From Butyricimonas sp. Marseille-P3923 (GTDB lineage Bacteria > Bacteroidota > Bacteroidia > Bacteroidales > Marinifilaceae): a stretch of DNA of 64,000 bases. Positions 8,789 to 18,653 of the stretch are shown in pieces. Location of the stretch: contig NZ_FXXL01000006.1 of the NCBI RefSeq assembly GCF_900184685.1, forward strand, positions 806,001 through 870,000, read 5' to 3'. The notes under the pieces were generated by a model, which did no database searches, was not told the DNA's origin, and saw only the letters and a program-made list of their open reading frames with translations. Positions within the stretch are counted from its first letter, which is position 1, and the number at the start of each line of letters is the position of its first letter. Made by a program: the position numbers and the translations under genes.

Positions 8789-9934
8789 ATGCAGATAGAT
8801 TGGAGCAAATTATTTTCATATATCAACGGTTTTGCGGACCGGAAGACTATCGAGGAAGTGGAAAGTTGGCGTGAAAAGGATTCCCGGAATGAAGAGTTTT
8901 ACCGGCGTACCCGGGATTATTATGCGAATAGTCCAACCCGGAACGAATCTTTTTCGGAAGGACAATTGGATATTCTTTACAAGAAGATGTTGAAGAGTAA
9001 ACGAGGCAGGAAACGGCGTGCGTTGTGGCAAAGGACAACGGTGGCAGCGTCTGTTATTTTGTTGCTTTCAGCAGGTGTTTGGTGGTATTATACCGGGAAT
9101 ATGCACGACGAGAGTAAAGCACATGTTCCCGTTCATGCGGCGGAGGTAATCATTATTACCGAGAGCGGCGATAAGTTTACAGCCAAGCAATTGGATTCCG
9201 GTATCGCGAGACAAGTTGCCGATAATAAATTGGAATATTCCGCGCGTGAGAACACGAGTGAAGAGGATGCTGCCCGTGTGGAAAAACAGGTGCCGAGGCA
9301 CACGATAATCGTGCCGCGGGGTAAGACTTTCGAGTTGGTTTTGGCTGATGGGACTTTCGTGTTACTCGGACCTTCCAGCGAGTTGATTTATCCCGTGCAA
9401 TTTGATTCTTGTTCCACGAGAGAAGTTACTCTTCGGGGAGAGGCTTATTTCGAGGTGACTAAATCATCCAACCGTTTTGCCGTGAACACGGAGCGAATGA
9501 AATTGCAGGTGTACGGGACCACGTTTAATGTTTTTGCCCGGGAAAAGATGCCGGTTGAAGCCGTGTTGGTCGAGGGGCGGGTGGGAATCACTCCCGAAAA
9601 TGGTACCGAAGAAACGATACTCCATCCCGGGGATATGTATTCTATTGACGAAGCGGGAGATATTAAAGTGATGCAGGTGGATTTGGCAGAATACAAGGCA
9701 AAACGGAATGGTTATGTCCTTTTCAACGGTAAAACGATAGAACAAATAGTGCGAAGTCTTGAATTATATTATGATGTTGATTTTGTGCACGAGGGAGTAG
9801 TTCCGGATACGCGGGAATACGTGTTCTCGGTGAAACGTACTTCCTCTCTTCGGGAGGTTTTGGACGTGATAGTGTCTGTTGCTGATGTTAAATTCGTAAT
9901 CGACGGGAAGGAGGTGGAGATTACCCGGAAATAG
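8789..9934 (+). CDS. FecR-family anti-sigma factor of locus 1
   Basis: A 381-residue inner-membrane anti-sigma regulator. Cytoplasmic N-terminal part about 1-80, one transmembrane helix at about 82-102, periplasmic FecR domain about 170-275 (ending with VEAVLVEGRVGI and LHPGDMYSI), and a C-terminal DUF4974 domain about 310-381 that resembles an STN fold. It holds the divergent sigma factor until the STN domain of the SusC transporter signals substrate. It is followed after 130 bases by susC. All the domains expected for the family are present. Confidence 0.92.
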   Translation: MQIDWSKLFSYINGFADRKTIEEVESWREKDSRNEEFYRRTRDYYANSPTRNESFSEGQLDILYKKMLKSKRGRKRRALWQRTTVAASVILLLSAGVWWYYTGNMHDESKAHVPVHAAEVIIITESGDKFTAKQLDSGIARQVADNKLEYSARENTSEEDAARVEKQVPRHTIIVPRGKTFELVLADGTFVLLGPSSELIYPVQFDSCSTREVTLRGEAYFEVTKSSNRFAVNTERMKLQVYGTTFNVFAREKMPVEAVLVEGRVGITPENGTEETILHPGDMYSIDEAGDIKVMQVDLAEYKAKRNGYVLFNGKTIEQIVRSLELYYDVDFVHEGVVPDTREYVFSVKRTSSLREVLDVIVSVADVKFVIDGKEVEITRK

Positions 9935-9952
9935 CATCATGTATAAAGAAAA

Positions 9953-9984
9953 ACAGGATACCCGTTTGCCGACGTGCATCCTGT
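9953..9984 (+). other. Hairpin between fecR and susC, locus 1
   Basis: ACAGGAT (9953-9959) pairs with ATCCTGT (9978-9984) around an 18-base loop. It is not followed by a T-run. Similar stems sit in the same place in the other four loci. Confidence 0.5.
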
Positions 9985-10064
9985 AGAATAAATTAATGGT
10001 TCAGTGTGTATCTCGAAAATCACGAACCGGTTAATTAACTCGATAAATATTTAAAAACAAAGTT

Positions 10065-13000
10065 ATGAAAAAAAGTTTACTATTTCGCAATAGGGGCGGT
10101 TCTTTTTGTAAGATATGCTTGTGGGTTTGCCTGCTATTGGGAGTTACGAGCGTGAATGCTCAAGACGTTTTATCTAAAAAAATTACACTTGAATTGAAAG
10201 ATGCCCCCATTATTGAGGTGTTGTTGGAAATTCAAAAACAAACGGATGTGAATTTCGCTTACGGGAAGACGCAATTGGAACAACTGAAACCCGTTACGCT
10301 TAGCGTGAAGCAAATGCCGTTGGAGGAGGTTTTGAAAATCGTGTTGAAAGATACCGGTTTTGAGTATGTTATTCAACAGAATACGGTAGTAATCAAGCGG
10401 AAAGGTGCTAAAACGCCTGAAGTAGCAAAAATCACAATCACGGGTAAAGTAACAGATAAGGATAATATTCCTTTGCCGGGAGTTACGATTTTGCTGAAAG
10501 GAACAACTTTAGGTATCACGACGGATATGGACGGAAAATACTCGCTCACGATTCCCGGCGTGGAGAATCCGGTTTTAGTTTTTTCATTCATTGGTATGAA
10601 AAAAGAGGAAATTGCTGTTGACGGGCGAAAAGTTATTGATGTTGTGCTGCAAGAAGAAAAAACAGAGGTAGAAGAAGTTGTTGTGACCGGTATCTATAAC
10701 CGTAAGAAAGAAAGTTTTACCGGTTCTTCGCAAACTTATAAAGCGGAGGAGTTGAAAGTAGTCGGTAATCAAAACTTATTGCAAAGTTTGAAAACACTGG
10801 ATCCCGCTTTTGCTATTCTTGAAAACAATCAATACGGTTCCGACCCCAATCGTTTGCCCGACGTGGAAATTCGGGGAAAGAGTAGTATCGTCGGTTTCAA
10901 GGAGGAGTTCGGGGAAGATCCTAATCAGCCGTTATTTATTCTGGATGGTTTCGAGAGTTCTTTGCGCACGATTATGGACTTGAGTATGGATAGGATAGCT
11001 TCCGTTACTATATTGAAGGATGCGGCTTCCACTGCCATATACGGTGCAAAGGCTGCCAACGGGGTTATTGTCGTGGAAACAAAAGTTCCGGAGGCCGGTA
11101 AAATAAGATTAACGTATAACGGGAGTTTTGATGTGTCGTTTGCCGATTTGAGCGCTTATAACCTGATGAACGCGGCGGAAAAGTTGGAGTTTGAACGTTT
11201 GGCAGGAAATTTTTCTTCAAATGTTGTAACTCATGAAGAAGAGTTACAAATGCGTTATAATCGTTTATTGGCGAACGTGAAGAAAGGTGTTGACACATAT
11301 TGGATGTCCGAGCCTTTGCGAATAGGTTTGAACCAACGTCATAATTTATACGTGCAAGGAGGTGACCAGCAGATTCGTTTCGGGTTGGGGCTGAATTACA
11401 CGAATATAGAAGGTGTGATGAAAGAGTCGCGTCGTCAGTTGGTAAGTGGAAACTTGGATTTGTTGTACCGGGTTGGTAAATTGAATTTCCAAAATAAATT
11501 AACTCTTGATTTCACGAAGACCACGGACCCGATAGTTCCTTTCTCGGAGTATTCAAGAGCAAACCCGTATTACCCTAAATACAACGAGTTCGGGGGAATA
11601 GATAAATGGCTGGAAACACCGGGTGCAGGTGATACTCAATCTTCAGACGGGGGAATCTACGTGCCGAATCCACTTTGGAATGCTTCATTGAACAGTTATA
11701 ACGAGGGGGATACTTATGATATGCGCAATAATCTGGATATAGAATATCGTCCTTGGGATTTTTTATATGTTCGCGGACGTATCGGGGTATCGAAATCGGT
11801 ATCGACAACAGAAGTTTTTCGTTCACCAGAAGACACGCAATTCGATGAAACAGAGTCATTGAAAAAAGGTTCTTATTCTGATAGCCATTCCGAATCATTC
11901 GGGTATGACGGCTCTTTAACAGTAACTTACGGACAACTATTGGCCGATGCACATCAAATCAATGCTGTTCTCGGGCTTTCTTTTTCGGAAAGCACCAGTG
12001 ATTCTAAATCTTTTTCCGCGATAGGTTTCCCACGCGGAGATTATACTACACCCGGTTTTGCCAATTCGTACACGGAAAACAGTAAACCCGGTTATAGCGA
12101 TGCCAAAAAGAGAGCGGTTAATTTTTATTTTAACGGTGGATATTCTTACATGAATCGCTATTTGCTGGATGTCAATTTAAGAGCTGACGGTTCATCTGTA
12201 TTTGGGTCTAACAAACGTTTCACCACGACGTGGGCTATCGGGTTGGCATGGAATCTTCATAACGAGGATTTTATAAAGAATAACACGAATTTGTTTTCCA
12301 TGTTGAAAATCAGAGCTTCTATCGGTAACCCGGGTAACCAGAATTTCGGTTCATTCAAAACGATTAATACTTACAAGTTTAACAACTGGATGCAGAATAA
12401 TTTTGGCACGGGTATTTTGGTAGACGCCTTTGGAGATCCGGATTTGGATTGGCAGAAGACATTGGATAAAAATATTGGTGCGGATGTGAGTATGTTCAAT
12501 AATCGATTCCATATTACTTTTGATTATTACCACAAATTGACGGATCCTTTATTAGCCTCCATCGGGGTTGCCATGTCCGTGGGAGTCACTTCCCGTTTGG
12601 CAAATATCGGAAAGCAAGTTGACAAAGGATTTAACGGAACGATAAAATACTCTTTCATTTATAAGCCTAAAGAGCGTGTAAATCTGACAACGAGTTTGAC
12701 TTTCCGGAGAAGCAAGGCGTATTATGATGGCATCGAAACAAAATTGGGAAAATACAACAACGAGAATATCGGGAAAAATTTGTCCCGTTATTTTGACGGC
12801 GGTAGTCCGACAGCTTTATGGACCGTTCGTTCGGAGGGAATTGACCCTGCCACGGGAAAAGAAATTTTCTTGACAAAAGACGGACGTAGAACATTTACTT
12901 ACGATTATGAAAATGAAGTACTTGTAGGTGATACTCGTCCGGATTTGGAGGGGGTATTCGGCAATGTTTTGTATTTTAAAGGTCTTTCGGCTAGTATTTA

Positions 13001-13397
13001 TTTCAGGTATAGTTTTGGGGCTGATGCGTTCAACTCTACTTTGTACAACAAGGTGGAAAATATTTCGAGAGAAGGTTTACAAAAGAATCAAGACAAACGC
13101 GCGCTGTATGACCGTTGGAAAGAACCGGGGGACAAGGCCAGATTCAAAGGAATAGCCTTGACGGATGTTACCCAAATGTCATCTCGTTTCGTGCAGAAAA
13201 ATAATTATATCGTGCTGGAGTCCGTTCGATTGGGATACGAATTGCCGTACAATTGGATAAAGAAGACGGGTTTTTCAGGAATGTCGTTAAGTGCCTACAT
13301 GAATGATATTTGCCGGATTGCTTCTTTGAAAGATGAACGCGGTATTGATTATCCGTTCGCGAGAAGTGTTACGTTTGCTATCTCGGTTAATTTTTAA
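10065..13397 (+). CDS. SusC/RagA-type TonB-dependent outer-membrane transporter with STN domain, locus 1
   Basis: A 1110-residue outer-membrane importer. Signal peptide about 1-32 (cleavage after VNA), STN signalling domain about 40-110, carboxypeptidase-regulatory-like domain about 122-205 (VTDKDNIPLPGVTILLKGTT), TonB-box-like EEVVVTG near 207, plug domain to about 340 with the family signature ILKDAASTAIYGAKAANGV, then a 22-strand barrel. The STN domain fits regulation through the FecR/sigma pair upstream. It is followed 12 bases later by its SusD partner. The DUF4843, PKD-like and thioredoxin genes downstream resemble peptide-type rather than glycan-type uptake loci. The substrate is unknown. 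Confidence 0.95.
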   Translation: MKKSLLFRNRGGSFCKICLWVCLLLGVTSVNAQDVLSKKITLELKDAPIIEVLLEIQKQTDVNFAYGKTQLEQLKPVTLSVKQMPLEEVLKIVLKDTGFEYVIQQNTVVIKRKGAKTPEVAKITITGKVTDKDNIPLPGVTILLKGTTLGITTDMDGKYSLTIPGVENPVLVFSFIGMKKEEIAVDGRKVIDVVLQEEKTEVEEVVVTGIYNRKKESFTGSSQTYKAEELKVVGNQNLLQSLKTLDPAFAILENNQYGSDPNRLPDVEIRGKSSIVGFKEEFGEDPNQPLFILDGFESSLRTIMDLSMDRIASVTILKDAASTAIYGAKAANGVIVVETKVPEAGKIRLTYNGSFDVSFADLSAYNLMNAAEKLEFERLAGNFSSNVVTHEEELQMRYNRLLANVKKGVDTYWMSEPLRIGLNQRHNLYVQGGDQQIRFGLGLNYTNIEGVMKESRRQLVSGNLDLLYRVGKLNFQNKLTLDFTKTTDPIVPFSEYSRANPYYPKYNEFGGIDKWLETPGAGDTQSSDGGIYVPNPLWNASLNSYNEGDTYDMRNNLDIEYRPWDFLYVRGRIGVSKSVSTTEVFRSPEDTQFDETESLKKGSYSDSHSESFGYDGSLTVTYGQLLADAHQINAVLGLSFSESTSDSKSFSAIGFPRGDYTTPGFANSYTENSKPGYSDAKKRAVNFYFNGGYSYMNRYLLDVNLRADGSSVFGSNKRFTTTWAIGLAWNLHNEDFIKNNTNLFSMLKIRASIGNPGNQNFGSFKTINTYKFNNWMQNNFGTGILVDAFGDPDLDWQKTLDKNIGADVSMFNNRFHITFDYYHKLTDPLLASIGVAMSVGVTSRLANIGKQVDKGFNGTIKYSFIYKPKERVNLTTSLTFRRSKAYYDGIETKLGKYNNENIGKNLSRYFDGGSPTALWTVRSEGIDPATGKEIFLTKDGRRTFTYDYENEVLVGDTRPDLEGVFGNVLYFKGLSASIYFRYSFGADAFNSTLYNKVENISREGLQKNQDKRALYDRWKEPGDKARFKGIALTDVTQMSSRFVQKNNYIVLESVRLGYELPYNWIKKTGFSGMSLSAYMNDICRIASLKDERGIDYPFARSVTFAISVNF

Positions 13398-13409
13398 TTT
13401 TTGACAATT

Positions 13410-14837
13410 ATGAAAACGAAATTTATATCTGTTTTTCTCCTGTTAGCTGGAATATGTAGTGGATGTTCCGATTGGTTGGATGTGAAACCCAGTGACAGAA
13501 TATCGGAAAAAACAGCTTTTTCAACTATTGCCGGTTTTGAAGAAGCGTTAAATGGTATTTACGTTGAATTGAACAACGATAACTTGTACGGTCGGGCACT
13601 AACATGTGAATTTGTGGAAATCTTGGCACAGCGTTACGCTATCCCGGAAGAGAATAAGAGTCTCTATTCTTTAGCGAATTACGAGTATGATGGAGCTTAT
13701 TCCAAGAGTAAAATTGAATCTATTTGGCAAAAGGCTTATAGCTTGATTGCCAATACTAATCTGTTGATAAAGAATTGTGAGGTAAACCGTGCCGTTCTAT
13801 CGGACGATTACTATCATTTGTGCCGGGGTGAAGCATTGGCTTTACGCGGGATGTTGCATTTTGATTTATTCCGTTTATTCGGACCGGTTTACGGGGCTTC
13901 CTCGGAAACACTTCCTTATTACGAAGAGTTTGTGTTAGATGTAAACCCTTCTTTGCCGAGCGATAAGTTTATGGGTAAGGTGATAGATGATTTACTGAAC
14001 GCGGAGAAAGAGTTGGAGATTGATCCCATAATTACGCATGGAGTCCAAGGCGATTCAAGAAATGTCTTTTTCCAATATCGTAATTTACGTCTTAATTATT
14101 ATGCAGTACAGGCTTTGTTAGCCCGGGTTTACATGTATATCGGAAATACGGAGAAAGCGAAAGAATACGCGCTGAAAATTATTGAAATATCGGAAAAGTT
14201 ATTCCCGTGGGTAGATCCGATGACGATGGGAACTGATGGGACTATTCCCGATAGGATGTTTTCGACCGAGGTATTATTCGCGTTGCAAAATTTGAATCGT
14301 AATTCAATATTTACCTCTCTGTTTGACGCGCAAAATCTGAAATTGCAATCATCATTATTGATTCCCCGTTTCGATGTTGTAAGACAAGTTTTTCAAAAAG
14401 CAGGAGGCTCGGGAGCTGATTACCGGTATAAATATTTTTTGTCTTCCGCTACATTTGACTTTGATGGAGAGAGTTATGCACTTTATGACCGTTATCAAGG
14501 GCAAGATTCATTGTACCAGCAAATGATACCTATGTTAAGAACAAGCGAGATGTATATGATTGCCACGGAGGTGACAGAAGATCCCGAGGAAGCAACCGAC
14601 TATCTTAATACCTTGCGGGTAAACCGGGGATTGCGTGAAATCTCTTCGACACAAGTAGAACAGTCTTTGGAAGCGGAATGGCTTAGGGAGTTATATGGAG
14701 AGGGACAATTGTTTTTCTATTACAAGCGGAAAATGAAAACAGAGATTCAATCGGCATACGATCCGTACGGAACGAAAACAATCAATCTGTTGAGATATGT
14801 ATTACCCATTCCAGACGGGGAAACAAAATATAATTAA
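13410..14837 (+). CDS. SusD/RagB-type surface lipoprotein, locus 1
   Basis: A 475-residue substrate-binding lipoprotein that forms the lid on SusC. The signal peptide ends in CSGC with the lipidated cysteine at residue 19, followed by SDWLDVKPSDRI, typical of the family. The TPR-rich SusD fold is visible in the repeated AEALALRGMLHFDLFRLFG and YYAVQALLARVYMYIGN helices. A TTG start three codons upstream is possible, but the ATG at 13410 gives a proper signal peptide. It lies between susC and the DUF4843 gene with short gaps (12 and 10 bases), so it is co-transcribed. Confidence 0.94.
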   Translation: MKTKFISVFLLLAGICSGCSDWLDVKPSDRISEKTAFSTIAGFEEALNGIYVELNNDNLYGRALTCEFVEILAQRYAIPEENKSLYSLANYEYDGAYSKSKIESIWQKAYSLIANTNLLIKNCEVNRAVLSDDYYHLCRGEALALRGMLHFDLFRLFGPVYGASSETLPYYEEFVLDVNPSLPSDKFMGKVIDDLLNAEKELEIDPIITHGVQGDSRNVFFQYRNLRLNYYAVQALLARVYMYIGNTEKAKEYALKIIEISEKLFPWVDPMTMGTDGTIPDRMFSTEVLFALQNLNRNSIFTSLFDAQNLKLQSSLLIPRFDVVRQVFQKAGGSGADYRYKYFLSSATFDFDGESYALYDRYQGQDSLYQQMIPMLRTSEMYMIATEVTEDPEEATDYLNTLRVNRGLREISSTQVEQSLEAEWLRELYGEGQLFFYYKRKMKTEIQSAYDPYGTKTINLLRYVLPIPDGETKYN

Positions 14838-14847
14838 AGTTTAAGTT

Positions 14848-15621
14848 ATGAAACGAATTATTTATATGCTTATCCTGTTCATGATCTTTTTGGGAGCATG
14901 CGAGGAAAAAATAGATGTATACGAGGGTGCAAGTGGGATTTATTTTGACCCGACGGAAGCCGTGTTAGACACGATTGTGGTGCCATGGGGATTGAAGAAT
15001 TCAGACATAAAGACGCAAAATATGAATCTGCGAGTGTGCTTGTTGGGAGATGTGGCTGATTATGACCGAAAATTCACGATTCAGGTAATCGCAGATGAAC
15101 AAGATACTTTGAGTGCCGTGGAGGGCGAAGATTTCCGTCTTCTGCAAAAAGAATACGCGATTCTCGCGGGAAAAGCGGATGCGTTGGTGGAAATCGAGTT
15201 GTTGCGGGCTGATGATCTTATCGAACGTCCCCGGCGTTTTACGTTACGACTGGAAGAAACTCCGGAATTGGGATTCCTGTATTCTCGTATGCAAACATTA
15301 ATTGATACTGCTCAAGTAACTTCACTGCGAGCGATAGATTATCAACGTGTCATACACATGGATGAACGTTTTCAAACCCCCGTGTGGTGGTCGCTTTATG
15401 GCGAAAACTTCTTTGGTAAATTCTCAACGAAAAAGGCTATATTTATTTGTGACCAAATGGGGTACGATCGTGAGGATTTTGTTGCTTCTTTCGTGGAAAG
15501 CGGTTTGAATAAAGGTAAGTTGAGATTTGCCGCGAGATACTTGCATGAATACCTTCAGGAGCATCCCGAATTGGATGAGGATGGAGAACCGATGACAATG
15601 GGACCTGATGCGCAGAAATAA
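14848..15621 (+). CDS. DUF4843-type lipoprotein
   Basis: A 257-residue lipoprotein with the signal peptide MKRIIYMLILFMIFLGAC, Cys18 being the lipidation site. The body looks like DUF4843: a beta-rich domain opening with YEGASGIYFDP, and later the YSRMQTLIDTAQV stretch. The family is found almost only in Bacteroidota susCD operons and its function is not established. It is probably an extracellular accessory lipoprotein of the SusCD complex. It sits between susD and the PKD-like gene in a conserved order. Assignment comes from recognition of the layout rather than any active site. Confidence 0.75.
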   Translation: MKRIIYMLILFMIFLGACEEKIDVYEGASGIYFDPTEAVLDTIVVPWGLKNSDIKTQNMNLRVCLLGDVADYDRKFTIQVIADEQDTLSAVEGEDFRLLQKEYAILAGKADALVEIELLRADDLIERPRRFTLRLEETPELGFLYSRMQTLIDTAQVTSLRAIDYQRVIHMDERFQTPVWWSLYGENFFGKFSTKKAIFICDQMGYDREDFVASFVESGLNKGKLRFAARYLHEYLQEHPELDEDGEPMTMGPDAQK

Positions 15622-15648
15622 TTTTAAATATAGCTAAATAAGAGCGTT

Positions 15649-17232
15649 ATGAAAAGATATTTGTTTTATATATTATTGGGGTGGTGGGCATTTTCCTCCT
15701 GTTTCGATGACAAGGGAAATTACGATTATCGCGAGATTAACGAGTTGTCCATTGCCGGAATCGGTAGGGATACGACTTACACGCTGATGGCTTTCGCGGA
15801 TGTACTTCGTCTGCAACCGGAAATAGCTTCTACTTTAGAAAAGGATGAATCCGAGTACGAGTATGAATGGAAATTGATACCCAGTGGAATAGATATTAAT
15901 GAAGTGAAAGACGGGGAAGATTTTGTTATCGGTCGGGATAAAAACTTGGAATGGTTAGCCGAGGCGAATGCCGGCACTTACGCCGGGTTTTATATCGTGA
16001 CGGACAAATCAACGGGAGTTGCCTATCGGGAGCGTTTTTCCGTACGTTTGACAACAATGACGAGTGAAGGATGGTTGGTGCTTTGTGACATGGGGGGAGA
16101 AGCTCGTCTTGATATGGTAGTCAATAGGGATGAAACAAAGGATATTATTGCCAAGAATATTTGGGCAAACCAAGATTTTTCAGTGGGGAAACCCTTGAAG
16201 TTACTTCCTTGCTGGTTCCGTAATAAACATTCTCGTATGTTACTTGTTTCGGAAAAAGGTACTTACGAGATTGATAAATCGGATATGCACGTGGGTGAAG
16301 ATACTGATTTCAAATGGTTTTTTGGAATTGTTCCGGAAGTGGTAAATCTTCAGATGGCTAAGTTCTCGCAACGTTGTACCCAAGGAGAAGACCGTTGGAC
16401 ACTTGTTACAGAAAGCGGGGATGTCTATTCCGAGCTTGCCGCTAACGGGGTCGGTTTTTTCGGGTATCCGGTGAATTTTATCAAGGGGGAACGGTTCGAG
16501 GCGGCTCCTTTCGTCGGGGTGATGAATCGCTGGATTTATATCGCCGGTGCTTCGGACCCGGTTCCGGTGATGCTATATGATGCCACGAACCGTCAGTTTG
16601 TGAATATTAAGCAAAAAGAAACTTATCCTTCCGTGATGGAATTTTCCGGGGATAAAAAGTTTGATGCACGAACCGGGCGGGATTTTGTAGCAGGGGCGAG
16701 TACGTATAGTTCGTTGGGCGAAGGGCTCAATTGGGTTGTTTTGAAGGACCCGAACACGAGGAGGCATTACGCTTATGGGATTCTCATGGGATACGACGAG
16801 AAAAATGAACAAAGGTTCTACGAGGAGATTAAAGGTCCCGGCTTGGAAAATGCGACTCAATTTGCCTTTAGTAATAACTATAATCATATTTATTATCTCA
16901 GTAACAACACGATTTATGCTTTTGACGTTGCTTATCCCGACGAAGAAGCGATACCGGTATTGACATTCCCGGGAGAAAAGATAAAAGTGATAAAATTTGA
17001 ACCTTTGGTGTCTAATAATTCTTGGGGTGCTACTGATTCATGGCAAAGAAAACGCGCTTGGCGATTAATCGTGGGGTCTACGGTGGATGGTATGGATGAA
17101 TCGGAATGTGGTGTCATGCGGACCTACGATACTCCTCAAGATTTGCGGAAAGGTAAGTTTGAACTACATAAAAAACACGATAAACTGGGAAATATTGTGG
17201 ATATCACGTATAAAGAACCTGATAAAAATTAA
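15649..17232 (+). CDS. PKD-like family lipoprotein, locus 1
   Basis: A 527-residue lipoprotein: signal peptide with a cysteine at residue 18 (AFSSCFDDKGNYDYREINE), the start typical of PKD-like (PKD_2) surface proteins. Residues about 30-150 resemble a PKD/Ig-like fold (YEYEWKLIP, AGTYAGFYIVTDKSTGVAY). The remaining 370 residues are probably a beta-propeller-like region (repeated YIAGASDPVPVMLYD, HIYYLSNNTIYAFD). It is co-transcribed with susC, susD and DUF4843. It is probably surface exposed and helps bind substrate; no catalytic residues are recognised. Confidence 0.75.
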   Translation: MKRYLFYILLGWWAFSSCFDDKGNYDYREINELSIAGIGRDTTYTLMAFADVLRLQPEIASTLEKDESEYEYEWKLIPSGIDINEVKDGEDFVIGRDKNLEWLAEANAGTYAGFYIVTDKSTGVAYRERFSVRLTTMTSEGWLVLCDMGGEARLDMVVNRDETKDIIAKNIWANQDFSVGKPLKLLPCWFRNKHSRMLLVSEKGTYEIDKSDMHVGEDTDFKWFFGIVPEVVNLQMAKFSQRCTQGEDRWTLVTESGDVYSELAANGVGFFGYPVNFIKGERFEAAPFVGVMNRWIYIAGASDPVPVMLYDATNRQFVNIKQKETYPSVMEFSGDKKFDARTGRDFVAGASTYSSLGEGLNWVVLKDPNTRRHYAYGILMGYDEKNEQRFYEEIKGPGLENATQFAFSNNYNHIYYLSNNTIYAFDVAYPDEEAIPVLTFPGEKIKVIKFEPLVSNNSWGATDSWQRKRAWRLIVGSTVDGMDESECGVMRTYDTPQDLRKGKFELHKKHDKLGNIVDITYKEPDKN

Positions 17233-17238
17233 ATATTG

Positions 17239-18339
17239 ATGAAAATGAATTGGATAGTCTGGTTAGGCAGTATGATTTTGGCTGCCTGCCAACCCTCTCC
17301 TCGTTACGTGGTAGAGGGACAGATAACCGGTTACGAGGGGCGAATATTGTTGGTTACCCCGAGAGTGACGGGAACGTGGGATACCTTGGGAAATGTATTG
17401 TCGGCAGATGGCACGTTTCTCTTTGAAGGAAGTGTAAAAGAACCGGTTATGGCGGAAATCGTGGCTCCGGACACGAGATTACGAGTGCCTATACTTGTTG
17501 AAAATAGCGAGTTTAAAGTGGAAGCGAATATACCGGATGTTTCAACTTATGTCATAAATGGAGGGGGAGTCCTGCAACAGCAACGGAATGAATTGCGGAA
17601 AAAAGAGTTGGAGATAAAGGTGCAAAAAGATTCGATGCGGTTAGAATACGAGAAAATTTATGGCAATGATTACTTCGGTAAACTGCAAATACGTGGTTTA
17701 TTGTCTAAAATGGATGAGCGTTATAGTGAAGTTGAGAGTGATTTTGTTCGTCAACACGATAATCTTGTCGGTGCTGCCGTCGTGTACGGGCGTATGCAAA
17801 CTTTTTACAGGGCAAAACGTCTACACGAGAGATATGCTTTGCTGGGTGAAAACGCTCGTAAAACAGTGCCGGGGCTTTTAATGAAGCCGTATGTTGATAA
17901 AGAGTCACGAATCATCGTCGGGGGAACCGCTCCCGATTTCAAAATGGTAACTCCCGAAGGAGATTCGCTTTCTTTGTATGATATAAAAGCAAAAGTAAAA
18001 ATACTGGATTTTTGGGCTTCTTGGTGTGGACCTTGTCGCGCGGAAAATCCTAATGTCCGGAAAATTTATCGCAAGTATAAAGACGCGGGATTGGAAATCG
18101 TAAGTGTATCTTTTGATACCAAAAAAGAGGCATGGATACGGGCGATTCAAGAGGATAAATTAAACTGGATTCATTTGTCTGATTTAAAAGGATGGAGTAG
18201 CATAGCTTCCAACCTGTATGAAGTTCACGGCATTCCTTACGTTTTCGTGTTGGATGAAAACAATCGAATTATAGCTGAAAGCCTAAGGGGAGAAGCATTG
18301 GAAGAATGTATTGTTGCAGCTTTGAAAGGAACGGAATAG
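17239..18339 (+). CDS. TlpA-type thioredoxin lipoprotein, locus 1
   Basis: A 366-residue protein with a lipobox (LAAC, Cys17), an N-terminal beta-rich DUF4369-like domain (VEGQITGYEGRILL, about 24-110), a helical linker, and a C-terminal TlpA/AhpC-type thioredoxin domain from about 225. The redox motif WCGPC has Cys263 and Cys266; the cis-proline loop reads HGIPYVFVLD. Such proteins reduce or isomerise disulfides in the periplasm or at the cell surface. Start choice: a TTG precedes the ATG at 17239; the ATG is preferred. It ends the operon, 31 bases before a strong hairpin terminator. It could prepare disulfide-bonded peptides for import. Confidence 0.9.
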   Translation: MKMNWIVWLGSMILAACQPSPRYVVEGQITGYEGRILLVTPRVTGTWDTLGNVLSADGTFLFEGSVKEPVMAEIVAPDTRLRVPILVENSEFKVEANIPDVSTYVINGGGVLQQQRNELRKKELEIKVQKDSMRLEYEKIYGNDYFGKLQIRGLLSKMDERYSEVESDFVRQHDNLVGAAVVYGRMQTFYRAKRLHERYALLGENARKTVPGLLMKPYVDKESRIIVGGTAPDFKMVTPEGDSLSLYDIKAKVKILDFWASWCGPCRAENPNVRKIYRKYKDAGLEIVSVSFDTKKEAWIRAIQEDKLNWIHLSDLKGWSSIASNLYEVHGIPYVFVLDENNRIIAESLRGEALEECIVAALKGTE

Positions 18340-18370
18340 GCTTGTTTCTTTAATAACTATTTGAAAATGT

Positions 18371-18396
18371 AGAGGGTGTGTTTCGACACACCCTCT
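18371..18396 (+). terminator. Terminator of locus 1
   Basis: AGAGGGTGTGT (18371-18381), loop TTCG (18382-18385), ACACACCCTCT (18386-18396): an 11-bp perfect stem with a stable UUCG-type loop. It lies 31 bases after the TlpA stop; no long T-run follows. Confidence 0.8.
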
Positions 18397-18653
18397 CGTC
18401 CATAAGGCCTGAAAGTCTGACAATATCAAGATACGGAAAGGTCAAGCACGGGAAAGGGAAAAGATGTTCTCACGTCGGGTTATCGAAGTTCAGTCGTTTC
18501 GAAACGGCTGGACAATGACGGAATAACGGTTGAAGAACGAGAGAAGGGGCTGATTGAGGTCTTAACGTGAATTGTAATATCTTTATTGTCTTGCTTAATA
18601 ATGTTCTAAATCTCGTTGATTTTGCCTAACTTTGTGGTTTAAATGCAAGAGAA
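18397..18653. other. Gene-free stretch with palindrome and promoter
   Basis: No coding sequence seen. It contains a 20-base near-perfect palindrome at 18491-18510 (CAGTCGTTTCGAAACGGCTG, one mismatched pair) and, at 18627-18634, TAACTTTG, a TAnnTTTG -7 element 20 bases before the ATG of the ATPase gene. Confidence 0.5.
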
